DNA of 64,000 bases from Actinoplanes subtropicus (GTDB lineage Bacteria; Actinomycetota; Actinomycetes; Mycobacteriales; Micromonosporaceae): NCBI RefSeq assembly GCF_000721705.1, contig NZ_JOJL01000026.1, positions 1 through 64,000 of the forward strand, read 5' to 3'. Shown in pieces: positions 7,735 through 16,199 of the stretch (the stretch's first letter is position 1; each line of letters starts with the position of its first letter). A program made the translations under genes and the position numbers. Below the pieces are notes generated by a model, which saw only the letters and a program-made list of their open reading frames with translations, was not told the DNA's origin and did not search any database.

Positions 7735-8358
7735 GTGGATTACGCCTGGCTGGACCTGCCCGCGACCGAGGTCGACTCCGCCGCCCGGCTCCTGCTCGGC
7801 TGGCGGCTGACCGCCCACGGCGTCACCGTGCGGCTGACCGAGGTCGAGGCGTACAGCGGGCTCGGTGCGGATCCCGCGAGCCACGCCCATCGCGGGCTGA
7901 CTGCTCGGAACGCGGTCATGTTCGGGCCGGCCGGCCGGTTGTACGTCTACCAGATCTACGGCATGCACTTCTGCGCGAACGTGGTCTGCGGCGAAGTGGG
8001 CCGGGCGGCCGCGGTCCTGCTGCGGGCCGGCGAGGTCGTCGACGGCCTCGAAACGGCCAGGCAACGCCGCCCGGCGGCTCGCAACGATCGCGATCTGGCG
8101 GCCGGCCCGGCGAAGTTGATGCAGGTCCTGGCCCTGGACCGATCGGCCAACGACACCTCGGTGATCGACGGGACGGGGCCGGCTTTGTTGACCGCGCCGC
8201 CGGCGCCCCCCTTGAAGATCAACAGCGGACCGAGGGTCGGCGTCACCTCGGCGCACGACGTGCCCTGGCGGTTCTGGATCGACGGCGACCCCACGGTCAG
8301 CGCATATCGGCGGCATGCGCCCCGGAAAGTGTCAACGCCGAGGCCCCCGGGCGGTTAG
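7735..8358 (+). CDS. mpg: 3-methyladenine DNA glycosylase (AAG/MPG type)
   Basis: Removes alkylated purines from DNA in base-excision repair. The 207-residue product matches the AAG family: the catalytic region TEVEAY with Glu38 and Tyr40, the YVYQIYGMHFCANVV segment, and GPAKLMQVL. The start is GTG 7735, three bases after the methyltransferase stop. In several actinobacteria mpg lies near tyrS and argH; here it is 6 kb from tyrS and about 49 kb from argH. Confidence 0.95.
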   Translation: MDYAWLDLPATEVDSAARLLLGWRLTAHGVTVRLTEVEAYSGLGADPASHAHRGLTARNAVMFGPAGRLYVYQIYGMHFCANVVCGEVGRAAAVLLRAGEVVDGLETARQRRPAARNDRDLAAGPAKLMQVLALDRSANDTSVIDGTGPALLTAPPAPPLKINSGPRVGVTSAHDVPWRFWIDGDPTVSAYRRHAPRKVSTPRPPGG

Positions 8359-8369
8359 CGTCGGGGGTG

Positions 8370-8924
8370 ATGATCCCGCAACGGCTGCTGGTGGTTTGCA
8401 GCGCGATGTGCTCCGCCGGGATGCTGTGGTCGGCGGCGCTGATCGCGGGCTTGCTCGCGGGCGTACGCCTGATGCCCAGCCCTGTGGCGGTCGGCATCGC
8501 TGCCGTGCTGACCGTGCCCGGCGCGATCGCCGGCGTGCTCGGCAACCGCTGGTACTACCGGACCACCCGCCCGCGCCGCGCCTGGAGCCTGACCTCGTGG
8601 GTGCCGCCGAACGTGCCGCACTGGGCGTCGATGCTGGCCGGCGCGGTGTTCTTCGGCTTCTGGCTGGCCGTGGTGGTGGCCTTCGCCGGCCTGGACGGCA
8701 ACGCCGAGATGCGCGACGGCCAGTACGTCACCTCGCACAACGGCCGCCGCACGGTGATCGACCAGGCCGACTACGACCGCCAACTGGCCCAGGAACAGCA
8801 GATCTCCCTCGGCGTCCTGGGCGCGATCGCGGTCGGCGGGACGTTCCTGACGGGCGCGGTCCTCACCCACCACGCGGCGCCGGAGCCGACCCACACCCAG
8901 TCGGCGGGGCTGCCGCTCGCGTGA
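8370..8924 (+). CDS. Hypothetical membrane protein
   Basis: The 184-residue product has four hydrophobic segments (about residues 5-30, 38-58, 88-110 and 145-168), two N-terminal and two around a polar loop. No family is recognised. The start is ATG 8370, with a GTG one codon earlier as alternative. Its last 62 bases overlap the end of the convergent TetR gene. Confidence 0.7.
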   Translation: MIPQRLLVVCSAMCSAGMLWSAALIAGLLAGVRLMPSPVAVGIAAVLTVPGAIAGVLGNRWYYRTTRPRRAWSLTSWVPPNVPHWASMLAGAVFFGFWLAVVVAFAGLDGNAEMRDGQYVTSHNGRRTVIDQADYDRQLAQEQQISLGVLGAIAVGGTFLTGAVLTHHAAPEPTHTQSAGLPLA

Positions 8925-9477
8925 GGGCCCGGGCCGCCTCGATCACCGTGGCTCGGCGGCGAGCGAAGGCGGCCTCCTCGGTGGGTTCGTCCAGCACCAG
9001 CCGACAGGTGCGGGGCACCGCGAAGTTCCACGAGACCAGGCCCATGATCGTGAAGAGCAGGTCCTGGGCGGCGCGGACCCGGGTCTCGCCGCCGGCGAAC
9101 CTGCGGGCCTTGGCGCGGAACGTGTCGCGGCGCTCGGCGTCGGTCTCGTCCGGCTCGTCGTAGGTCTCGAGGGCCTCCCAGAGCAGCAGGCGGATCAGCT
9201 CGGGGTGCTCGCGATGCCAGTCGAACAGCCGGCCGACCGACTCGCCGACCGCGTCCGGATCCACGTCGACGATGTCGCCGACCTCCGCCAGTTTCGCCCG
9301 CACGACCGCCGCGAACAGCTTTTCCTTGCTGCCGTAGTACAGGTAGATGGCCTGCTTGTTGGCCCGGGCGGCGGCCGCGATCCGGTCGACGCGGGCGCCG
9401 GCCAGGCCGCGCTCGGCGAACTCGTCGGCCGCGGCCAGGAAGATGCGGCGCCGGGTGTCTTCCGCGTCATAGGGCAT
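8863..9477 (-). CDS. TetR-family transcriptional regulator
   Basis: The product (204 residues from ATG 9477; an upstream ATG at 9504 would add nine) has the N-terminal TetR helix-turn-helix (DTRRRIFLAAADEFAERG, then VDRIAAAARANKQAIYLYYGSKE) and a variable ligand-binding C-terminus. It is divergent from the SDR gene at 9534, with an imperfect palindrome between them. The simplest reading is a local repressor of the SDR gene and of itself. The ligand is unknown. Confidence 0.9.
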   Translation of the reverse strand: MPYDAEDTRRRIFLAAADEFAERGLAGARVDRIAAAARANKQAIYLYYGSKEKLFAAVVRAKLAEVGDIVDVDPDAVGESVGRLFDWHREHPELIRLLLWEALETYDEPDETDAERRDTFRAKARRFAGGETRVRAAQDLLFTIMGLVSWNFAVPRTCRLVLDEPTEEAAFARRRATVIEAARALTRAAAPPTGCGSAPAPRGG

Positions 9478-9520
9478 GCGCCAATTAAACCAGCCGGTTG
9501 ACATCGGTCGCAGGAGCGCG

Positions 9521-9542
9521 ATAAAACAACTAGATGGTTTAT
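9521..9542. promoter_or_regulatory. Candidate TetR operator
   Basis: A 22-bp imperfect palindrome centred on CTAG (outer arms ATAAAACA and TGGTTTAT) matches its own reverse complement at 18 of 22 positions. It is AT-rich against a GC-rich background and covers the ATG of the SDR gene, between it and the divergent TetR gene. Inference from position and symmetry. Confidence 0.5.
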
Positions 9543-10472
9543 TCTCCTGGCAAACCCGTCCCTTCCCGTACGCCGTTGCCGAGCGCCCTGGCCGGCTCCA
9601 CCGCGTTGCTGATCGGCGGCAGCTCCGGCATCGGTCTGGCGGCCGGCGTGCTGTTGCGCTCGGTCGCGGCTCGCGTGGTGCTGGTCGGGCGCGATCCCGC
9701 CCGGCTGGCGGCCGCCGTTTCCCAGCTCCGCGCCGAGCGGCCCGCCATGGCGGCGGGCGACGGTTCCGCTCCGGGCCTTGCGGGCGACGGTCCCGCTTCG
9801 AACCTTCCGGGCGACGGTCCCGCGTCGGGCCTTGCGGGCGACGGTCCCGCGTCGGGCCTTGCGGGCGACGGCTCCGCGTCGGGCCTTGCGGGCGACGAGG
9901 CTGTCCTCGGCGTGGTGGGCGACGGTGGTGACGAGGCGACGATCGCCGCGGCCTTCGAGCGGGCCGGCCACGTGGATCACGTGTTGGTGACCGCCGGTGG
10001 ATTCAGTGGCGCCGGGCCGCTCACCGAGCTGTCCGCCGACGACATCCGCGGCACCGTCGACTCTCGTCTCTGGCCGGCATTCGCCGTGGCCCGCGCCGCC
10101 GCGACCCGGCTGCCCGCCGGGGGATCGCTGACCTTCTCCTCCGGCATTCTCGTGCTGCGCCCGGGGCCCGGGATGACGGCGCCGCTCTCCCTCATCGGCG
10201 CGGTGGAGACCCTGACCCGGGCCCTGGCCGTCGAACTGGCCCCGGCACGTCTGCGGGTCAACGCCGTCCGCTACGGCCGGATCGACACCCCCCTGCTGCG
10301 CTCGCTGCCCGGTCACGGCTCCGACGACGAGATAGCCACGGCCGGCGCCACCACCCCGCTCGGCCGCTTCGGGAGCGCTTCGGAGGCCGCCGCGGGCGCG
10401 CTGTTCCTGATGGCCAACAACTACGTGACCGGCCAGATCATCACGGTCGACGGCGGCGAAACCCTCAACTAG
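9534..10472 (+). CDS. Atypical short-chain dehydrogenase/reductase with repeat insertion
   Basis: The 312-residue product has a Rossmann start with GGSSGIG, the VTAGG strand end, and the C-terminal ELAPARLRVNAV and NNYVTGQIITVDGG segments of SDR proteins. The usual YxxxK catalytic pair is absent: the matching region reads PLSLIGAVETLTRAL. Some bacterial SDR-like proteins also lack it, so catalysis is doubtful. Between residues 75 and 119 five copies of a 9-residue repeat (consensus GDGPASGLA) are inserted in the loop after the second Rossmann strand. They come from an in-frame 27-bp minisatellite. Start ATG 9534 is the first usable codon, though the only RBS-like sequence is 15 bases upstream. 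Confidence 0.85.
   Translation: MVYSPGKPVPSRTPLPSALAGSTALLIGGSSGIGLAAGVLLRSVAARVVLVGRDPARLAAAVSQLRAERPAMAAGDGSAPGLAGDGPASNLPGDGPASGLAGDGPASGLAGDGSASGLAGDEAVLGVVGDGGDEATIAAAFERAGHVDHVLVTAGGFSGAGPLTELSADDIRGTVDSRLWPAFAVARAAATRLPAGGSLTFSSGILVLRPGPGMTAPLSLIGAVETLTRALAVELAPARLRVNAVRYGRIDTPLLRSLPGHGSDDEIATAGATTPLGRFGSASEAAAGALFLMANNYVTGQIITVDGGETLN
9756..9890 (+). repeat. In-frame 27-bp coding minisatellite, 5 copies
   Basis: Five 27-bp units begin with GGCGACGG and end with CTTGCG (CTTCCG in unit 2). Units 3 and 4 are identical, and units 1, 2 and 5 differ by a few bases. A partial sixth copy starts at 9891 with GGCGACGAG. The unit keeps the reading frame of the SDR gene. Confidence 0.9.
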
Positions 10473-10807
10473 GGCGGCAGTCGGCGCGTCCGCGGGCAGT
10501 CGGCGAATCGGCGGCCGGCGGACAGCCGGCGCGGCCACGGACGGCCGGCGGGCAGTGGACGGAAAGCGGGCAGTCCGCTGGGCACGGGCAGTCCGCTGGG
10601 CACGGGCAGTCCGCTGGGCACGGGCAGTCCGCTGGGCACGGGCAGTCCGCTGGGCACGGGCGGGCGCGGGGCAGTCCGCTGGGCGCGGGGCACTCCGCTG
10701 GGCACGGGCAATCGGCTGGGCGCGGGCGGCTGGCGGGCAGCGCGCAGCGCGCAGCGAAGCCCGGCGTGGTGGCACGGCGGGGCCGGGCTCGCCGCGTACC
10801 GGAAAGG
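10473..10807. repeat. Gene-free region with 18-bp tandem repeats
   Basis: This 335-base gap between the SDR gene and the polyamine permease has no convincing gene. From 10567 to 10656 an 18-bp unit, CGGGCAGTCCGCTGGGCA, is repeated five times with no changes. It is followed by degenerate copies to about 10735 and flanked by looser CGGCGGGCAG-type words from 10480. It is nearly pure G/C/A on the plus strand. Confidence 0.85.
10758..10789 (-). terminator. Possible terminator hairpin after the polyamine operon
   Basis: An 8-bp perfect inverted repeat (AGCCCGGC at 10758-10765 with GCCGGGCT at 10782-10789) encloses 16 bases and lies 18 bases past the last permease stop. No U-tract. Confidence 0.4.
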
Positions 10808-11623
10808 TCAGGTTCGGCTGGCGCCTGCTTCGGGGCCGGCCAGGCGTTGGGCGAACCAGACGGGGAGGACCGACAGGACGATCAGGATGGCGGCTACCAC
10901 GTTGACGACCGGGGCCTGGTTGGGGCGGAACAGGTTGTTGAAGATCCAGATGGGGAGGGTGGTGATGCCGGGGCCGGCGGTGAAGGTGGTGACGATGATT
11001 TCGTCGAAGGACAGGGCGAAGGCGAGCAGGCCGCCCGCCAGCAGGGCCGAGCGGATCAGCGGGAACGTCACGTAGCGGAACGTCTGGCCGGGGACGGCGC
11101 CCAGGTCGGCCGACGCCTCCTCGAGGTTGGTGCCGGTGCGGCGGAGGCGGGCCAGCACGTTGTTGTAGACCGTGACCACGCAGAAGGTGGCGTGGCCGAC
11201 GATCACCGAGAACAGGCCCTTTCCCACTCCCAGCGGCTCGACCACCGAGCGCCACGCCGAGTCCAGGGCGATGCCGGTGACGATGCCGGGCAGGGCGATC
11301 GGGAGCACGATCAGCAGGGACAGGGTGTCGCGGCCGAAGAACTTGAAGCGCTGGACGGCGAACGCGACCATCGTGCCGAGCACCAGGGCGATCGCGGTGG
11401 CGCCGAGGCCGGCCTCGACCGAGGTCCACAGGGCGTCGCGGGCGCCGGAGTTGTCCCAGGCCGAGGACCACCAGCGCAGGGTGAAGTCGTGCGGGGGCCA
11501 GCCGAACGTACGGTCGCCGTTGAAGCTGTTGATCAGAACCAGCATCAGCGGGGCGTAGATGAACCCAAGGCCGGCGCCCATGAAGACGCGCATCGCCCAG
11601 CGGGCCCATGGCGACAGCGTCAC
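10808..11623 (-). CDS. potC: Polyamine-type ABC transporter permease (PotC-like)
   Basis: Second inner-membrane permease of a spermidine/putrescine-type ABC importer. The 271-residue product has six predicted transmembrane segments. Its cytoplasmic EAA loop, EEASADLGA, contacts the ATPase. The GTG start at 11623 overlaps the stop of the preceding permease as GTGA, showing tight coupling. Last gene of the five-gene minus-strand operon. The substrate is inferred from the binding protein and the aldehyde dehydrogenase. Confidence 0.9.
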   Translation of the reverse strand: MTLSPWARWAMRVFMGAGLGFIYAPLMLVLINSFNGDRTFGWPPHDFTLRWWSSAWDNSGARDALWTSVEAGLGATAIALVLGTMVAFAVQRFKFFGRDTLSLLIVLPIALPGIVTGIALDSAWRSVVEPLGVGKGLFSVIVGHATFCVVTVYNNVLARLRRTGTNLEEASADLGAVPGQTFRYVTFPLIRSALLAGGLLAFALSFDEIIVTTFTAGPGITTLPIWIFNNLFRPNQAPVVNVVAAILIVLSVLPVWFAQRLAGPEAGASRT

Positions 11624-12474
11624 AGCTCCTCCAGGGCGCCCGAGCGGCGGACCGCGATCAGATAGATGACCATGATGACGACCGGGACGGTGGCCAGCGC
11701 GGCGGCGAAGGGCAAGTTGTTCGCGGCGCCGATGTTGGCGTAGACCACGTTGCCGATCATCTGGGTCTTGCCGCCGACGATCTGGACGGTGATGTAGTCG
11801 CCCAGCGAGAGCGAGAACGTGAAGATCGAGCCGGCGAAGATCGACGGGATCAGGATGGGCAGCACGATCGCCCGGAATGTGCGCCAGGCGCGGGCGCCCA
11901 GGTCGGCCGACGCCTCCAGCATCGAGTCGGGGAGCCGTTCCAGGCCCGCGTAGATCGGCAGGATCATGTACGGCAACCACAGGTAGGACAGCACCAGGAT
12001 CACCGCGAACAGCCCGTAGCCGGGGCCGTGCCCCGGGCCGCCCAGCACCCAGTCGATCGGGCCGCCGTTGGCCAGCAGGACCCGCCACGCGTACGCCTTG
12101 ACCAGGTAGCTCGCCCACAGCGGGGTGAGGATCGCGATCACCAGCCAGTGCCGCGACCGCGGCGAGGCGACCTTGGCCATGAAGAACGCCATCGGCACGG
12201 CCAGCACCACGCAGATCGCCGTCACCGCGGCGGCCACCCCGACGCTGCGCAGCGTGACGTTGCGGTAGACCGCCTCGGCGAACAGCGTCCGGAAGTTGTC
12301 GAGGCTGACCACCTTGACCAGGTCGCCGGTGAAGCCGTTGACGCTCCAGAACGCGGAGACCAGCAGGACGGCGAGCGCCCCCAGGTAGGCGACCACGAGC
12401 CACAGCACGGGGGCCGAGAGCAGCGCGGTCAACCGTACCCGGGGGTGCCGGTGGAGAAAGGACCCGAGGCTCAT
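11620..12474 (-). CDS. potB: Polyamine-type ABC transporter permease (PotB-like)
   Basis: First permease of the same importer. The 284-residue product begins with a basic cytoplasmic tail and has six predicted membrane helices. The EAA loop LEASADLGA is near residue 195, and the family's long extracellular loop follows helix 1 (SVNGFTGDLVKVVSLDNF). The ATG at 12474 overlaps the stop of the binding-protein gene (ATGA). Confidence 0.92.
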   Translation of the reverse strand: MSLGSFLHRHPRVRLTALLSAPVLWLVVAYLGALAVLLVSAFWSVNGFTGDLVKVVSLDNFRTLFAEAVYRNVTLRSVGVAAAVTAICVVLAVPMAFFMAKVASPRSRHWLVIAILTPLWASYLVKAYAWRVLLANGGPIDWVLGGPGHGPGYGLFAVILVLSYLWLPYMILPIYAGLERLPDSMLEASADLGARAWRTFRAIVLPILIPSIFAGSIFTFSLSLGDYITVQIVGGKTQMIGNVVYANIGAANNLPFAAALATVPVVIMVIYLIAVRRSGALEEL

Positions 12475-13673
12475 CCCTTGATCGTCGTCCAGGCCTGGGT
12501 CCAGGCCGAGTAGTCCTTGCAGGTCACGTCCTTGCGACCGTCGAGGCACTGGGCGATCGGGGTGGTCCAGTACCAGACCTTCGAGAAGTAGTCCTCGTCC
12601 TGGGCGTGGAACGTGGTGCAGAAGTTCTTGTCCGAGGTCTGGTCGCAGGCCAGCTTGTTGGCCGGCGCCTCGCCGAACCACTCGGCGACCGCGGCGTTGG
12701 CCTTCGGCGAGATGATGTGGTTCATCCACAGGTAGCCGCAGTTCGGGTGCTTGGCCTTCGACGAGATCATCCAGGTGTCCGACCAGCCGGTCGCGCCCTC
12801 GCTCGGCAGGATCGCCTGGACCGGCGCCTTGTCGGCCTGGGCTAGGTTGGTGATGATCTGCCAGGTGGTGCCGAGGACCGAGTTGCCGGCCTTGAACGCC
12901 TGGACCTCCTTGGTGTAGTCCGACCAGTACTCGCCGATGTTCTTGTTCTGCGCGGTGAGCAGGTCGGTGGCCGCCTTGAACTGGGTGTCGTCCAGCGCGT
13001 ACGGGTTCTTGATGCCCAGTTCCGGCTTGGTCTTCATCAGGTAGAGCGCCGCGTCGGCGAGGTAGATCGGCGAGTCGTACGCGGTGATCTTTCCCTTGTA
13101 CGGGGACGCCGGGTCGAACACCGAGCCCCACGAGGTCGGCGCCGGCTTGACCACGTCGGTCCGGTACATCAGCAGGTTGGCGCCGCGGCCGTGCGGGATG
13201 CCGTAGGGCACGCCGTCGACCGAGTTCCACTGCTTCATCTTCAGCCCGTCGAAGACGTCCTGGTAATTCGGGACCAAAGAAGTGTTCACCGGAGCCACGT
13301 CACCGCCGTAGATCAGCCGCAACGAGGCGTCGCCGGAGGCCGAGACCACGTCGTAGTCGCCGGTCTTCATCAGCGTGACCATCTCGTCCGAGGTGGCCGC
13401 GACCTTGTTGTTGACCTTGCAGCCGGTCTCCTTCTCGAAGTCGTGCACCCAGTCGACCTTGGGGTCGTTGGAGCCGTCCTCGACGTACCCGGCCCAGGAG
13501 ATGATGTTGACCTGGCCCTCGCCGGCGCCGAGCGACGCCAGCTTGTCGATCTTCGGGACCGAGATGCCGCCCGGGCCGCTGCCCTTGCTGCTGCTACTGC
13601 CGCCCCCGCAGCCGGCGAGCACCAGCATGCCCGCCGCCAGCGCCGCCGTAAGGATTCTTCCGCTATGGCGCAT
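12471..13673 (-). CDS. potD: Polyamine-type substrate-binding lipoprotein (PotD-like)
   Basis: Extracellular, lipid-anchored receptor of the importer. The 400-residue product has a signal peptide ending in the lipobox LAGC, a Gly/Ser linker, and a two-lobe binding fold of the PotD/PotF family (IISWAGYVE, DYDVVSASGD, YGIPHGRGANLLMYRTDVV). AAAGGAG lies 7 bases before the ATG at 13673, which fixes that start over the GTG at 13691. It overlaps the ATPase gene by 11 bases. Family members bind putrescine, spermidine or related cations; the exact ligand is not shown. Confidence 0.92.
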   Translation of the reverse strand: MRHSGRILTAALAAGMLVLAGCGGGSSSSKGSGPGGISVPKIDKLASLGAGEGQVNIISWAGYVEDGSNDPKVDWVHDFEKETGCKVNNKVAATSDEMVTLMKTGDYDVVSASGDASLRLIYGGDVAPVNTSLVPNYQDVFDGLKMKQWNSVDGVPYGIPHGRGANLLMYRTDVVKPAPTSWGSVFDPASPYKGKITAYDSPIYLADAALYLMKTKPELGIKNPYALDDTQFKAATDLLTAQNKNIGEYWSDYTKEVQAFKAGNSVLGTTWQIITNLAQADKAPVQAILPSEGATGWSDTWMISSKAKHPNCGYLWMNHIISPKANAAVAEWFGEAPANKLACDQTSDKNFCTTFHAQDEDYFSKVWYWTTPIAQCLDGRKDVTCKDYSAWTQAWTTIKG

Positions 13674-14688
13674 CCGTATTCTCCTTTGCACCGGGGATCT
13701 CGATGACGTGCTCCTCGAGCCAGGTCAAATGGACCGGCTTCCCCCGCAGTTCGGCCAGCGCCGCGGTCCCGGTGCGCTGGTTCTGCTCGACGACCGTCAT
13801 CCGGGCGCCGGCATCAAGATCGACGACGTAGCGCGTGACCGGCCCGGCGTAGATCACCTCGGCGACGATGCCCGGAATACCGGTTTCGCTGAGCGAGATC
13901 TTTTCCGGCCGTACGGAATATGTCCCTCTTTTTCCGACAAGCGCGACTGCCACCTCGCCGGTTAAAAGGTTGGAAGTCCCGACAAATCCGGCAACGAAGG
14001 GTGTGGCCGGCTGCTCGTACACCTGCTCCGGGGTGCCGACCTGAGCGATCCGACCGGCGTCGAACACCGCGACCCGATCGCTCATCGTCAGCGCCTCGTC
14101 CTGATCGTGCGTCACGAAGACGAAGGTGATCCCCACATCGCGCTGGATCTGCTTGAGCTCCACCTGCATCTGCTCCCGCAGCTTGAGGTCGAGCGCCCCG
14201 AGCGGCTCGTCGAGCAACAGCACCTTGGGCCGGTTCACCAGCGCCCGCGCGAGCGCCACCCGCTGACGCTGACCCCCCGACATCTCGCTGGGCTTGCGGG
14301 ATTCAAAACCTTCCAGCCGTACGGACGCCAGCGCATCGACCGCACGCGCGCGCCGGTCCTTGCGCCCGACCTTGCGCACCTTGAGCCCGTACTCGACGTT
14401 CTCCAGCACGGTCATGTGCGGGAACAGCGCATAGTCCTGGAAGACCGTGTTCACGTCGCGCTCGAACGGCGCCAACCGGGTCACGTCCCGGCCGGAGAGC
14501 GCCACCGTCCCCGCGGTCGGCAACTCGAAGCCGGCGATCATCCGCAGCACCGTGGTCTTGCCGGAACCGGACGGCCCGAGCATCGAGAAGAACTCGCCGT
14601 CGGCGATCTCCAGGTCGATCCCGGCGACGGCCTCGACCGCCCCGAACGACTTCCGCAACCCGGTCAGCTCGATAGCGGGGGTGGTCAT
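13663..14688 (-). CDS. potA: Polyamine-type ABC transporter ATPase (PotA-like)
   Basis: Cytoplasmic ATPase that powers the importer. The 341-residue product has Walker A GPSGSGKTT, Q-loop FQDYALFPH, signature MSGGQRQR, Walker B VLLLDEP and the H-loop VTHDQDEAL. A C-terminal TOBE-type domain (about residues 245-341) is usual for PotA. The ATG at 14688 overlaps the aldehyde dehydrogenase stop. The gene order aldehyde dehydrogenase, ATPase, receptor, permease, permease suggests one transcript. Confidence 0.94.
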   Translation of the reverse strand: MTTPAIELTGLRKSFGAVEAVAGIDLEIADGEFFSMLGPSGSGKTTVLRMIAGFELPTAGTVALSGRDVTRLAPFERDVNTVFQDYALFPHMTVLENVEYGLKVRKVGRKDRRARAVDALASVRLEGFESRKPSEMSGGQRQRVALARALVNRPKVLLLDEPLGALDLKLREQMQVELKQIQRDVGITFVFVTHDQDEALTMSDRVAVFDAGRIAQVGTPEQVYEQPATPFVAGFVGTSNLLTGEVAVALVGKRGTYSVRPEKISLSETGIPGIVAEVIYAGPVTRYVVDLDAGARMTVVEQNQRTGTAALAELRGKPVHLTWLEEHVIEIPGAKENTDAP

Positions 14689-16076
14689 GCGCTCACCATC
14701 ACGAATCGCAGCTCGGTCATCTCCTGTACGGCGTACGCCGGACCCTCCCGGGTGTTCCCGGCGTCGCGCAGGCCGCCGTACGGCTGCTGGTCGGCCCGGA
14801 ACGTCGGCACCTGGTTGATCAGCACCCCGCCGAACTCCAGCTCGCGCGCGGCCCGCAGCGCGGCGCCGATGTCGGTGGTGAAGATCCCGGCCTGCAGCCC
14901 GAAGTCGCTGTCGTTGGCGAGCGCGATTGCCTCGTCCAGATCGGCGTACGGCGTCACGGTGATCACCGGGCCGAACACCTCCTGACGGTAGGCGTCCAGG
15001 TGGCGGGGCGGATCGGCGACCACGGCCGGGGTCACCATGGTTCCGCACCGCTCGCCGCCGGTCACCTCGGCGCCCGCCTTTCGCGCGTCGTCCAGCCACC
15101 GCTCGACCCGCGCGGCCGCCTCCTCGTTGATGAGCGGCCCGACCTCGGTCTCCTCGGCGAGCGGGTCTCCGACGTGGAGGGTCGCCACCGCGGCGCGCAG
15201 CCCATCCAACACTTTGTCGTAAATTTCGTGACTTGCCAGGACGCGCTGCGTGGAGATGCAGCTCTGCCCGGCGTACGAGAATCCTCCGGTTTTGATCGCC
15301 TTGATCACCCGGCCGAGGTCGGCGGACGGCTCGATGATCACGGGGGCGTTGGAGCCCAGTTCCAGCAGCACCCGCTTGTGCGGCGCGGCCTCCTGGATCC
15401 GGCGCCCGACCGGGACGCTGCCGGTGAAGGTGACCAGCGCCGGGCCCGGATGGGAGACCAGCGGCCCGCCGGCCGCCGCGCCGGTCCCGGTCACCACCGA
15501 GATCCAGTCGGCCGGCAGCCCCGCCTCGACCAGCAGATCGACCAGCCGGATCGCGGACAGCGGGGTCAGCTCGGCCGGCTTGAGCACCACCGGGCAGCCG
15601 GCCGCGATCGCCGGGCCGAGCTTGTGCGCCACCAGGTTGAGCGGGAAGTTGAACGGCGAGATCGCGGCGACCACCCCGATCGGGTACCGCAGCGCGAAGG
15701 CGAGCCCGTCCATCGGGATCACCTCGCCGCCGAGCTTGCGGGCCTCCACCGCGGAGTACCGGAAGGTGGCGACGCAGCGGGCCGCCTCGCCGCGGGCGTC
15801 CCGGATCGGCTTGCCGGCCTCCCGGGCGATCGTCACCGCGAACTCCTCGGTGCGCTCGGCCAGCAGCTCCGCCGCCCGCTCGAGCACCTCGGCCCGCCGC
15901 ATCTGCGGGAAATCCCCGCGAGCCAGCGCCGCCTCGGCGGCCGCCACCGCCTCGGCGACGTGGTCGGCGCCCAGGGCCGGTACCCGGGCCACGGGCGCCC
16001 CGTCGAAGGGGCTGAGCACCTCGATCCACTCGTCGGCGCTCACCGCACGCCCACCGATCCGGGCCGGAATCTGCAT
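14685..16076 (-). CDS. NAD(P)-dependent aldehyde dehydrogenase
   Basis: Oxidises an aldehyde to the acid. The 463-residue product has the family's ELGSNAPVI segment with the catalytic Glu, the catalytic Cys in GQSCIS, the ISPFNFPLN cofactor region and the C-terminal PYGG. GGGAGG lies 8 bases ahead of the ATG at 16076. First gene of the transporter operon; together they suggest uptake of a diamine and oxidation of its aldehyde product, such as 4-aminobutyraldehyde or succinate semialdehyde. The related succinylglutamate and glyceraldehyde families are alternatives. No aminotransferase or oxidase is present here to complete the route. Confidence 0.88.
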   Translation of the reverse strand: MQIPARIGGRAVSADEWIEVLSPFDGAPVARVPALGADHVAEAVAAAEAALARGDFPQMRRAEVLERAAELLAERTEEFAVTIAREAGKPIRDARGEAARCVATFRYSAVEARKLGGEVIPMDGLAFALRYPIGVVAAISPFNFPLNLVAHKLGPAIAAGCPVVLKPAELTPLSAIRLVDLLVEAGLPADWISVVTGTGAAAGGPLVSHPGPALVTFTGSVPVGRRIQEAAPHKRVLLELGSNAPVIIEPSADLGRVIKAIKTGGFSYAGQSCISTQRVLASHEIYDKVLDGLRAAVATLHVGDPLAEETEVGPLINEEAAARVERWLDDARKAGAEVTGGERCGTMVTPAVVADPPRHLDAYRQEVFGPVITVTPYADLDEAIALANDSDFGLQAGIFTTDIGAALRAARELEFGGVLINQVPTFRADQQPYGGLRDAGNTREGPAYAVQEMTELRFVMVSA

Positions 16077-16199
16077 CACGGAGACCTCCCGATCAGTCAC
16101 GGCGTGTTGCAGCACACCGTAGGGGCACCGGCCGACGGTCGTAAATGGATGCCCGTCCAGTCCTTACCGGCTTTGGTTGTGCGGAAGTACAGTCCGCGG
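16077..16199. promoter_or_regulatory. Divergent promoter region of the polyamine operon and pucR-type gene
   Basis: On the minus strand TTACGA and TACGGT are separated by 17 bases and would drive the aldehyde dehydrogenase operon. A near-palindrome GTGTTGCAGCAC (10 of 12 positions symmetric) lies between that promoter and the start, and could be the regulator's site. Inference only. Confidence 0.35.

Noticed and set aside
8863..13200. Very long antisense frames opposite the TetR, SDR and permease genes
   Set aside because: Codon bias and protein motifs support the listed genes; the antisense frames are a by-product of high GC.
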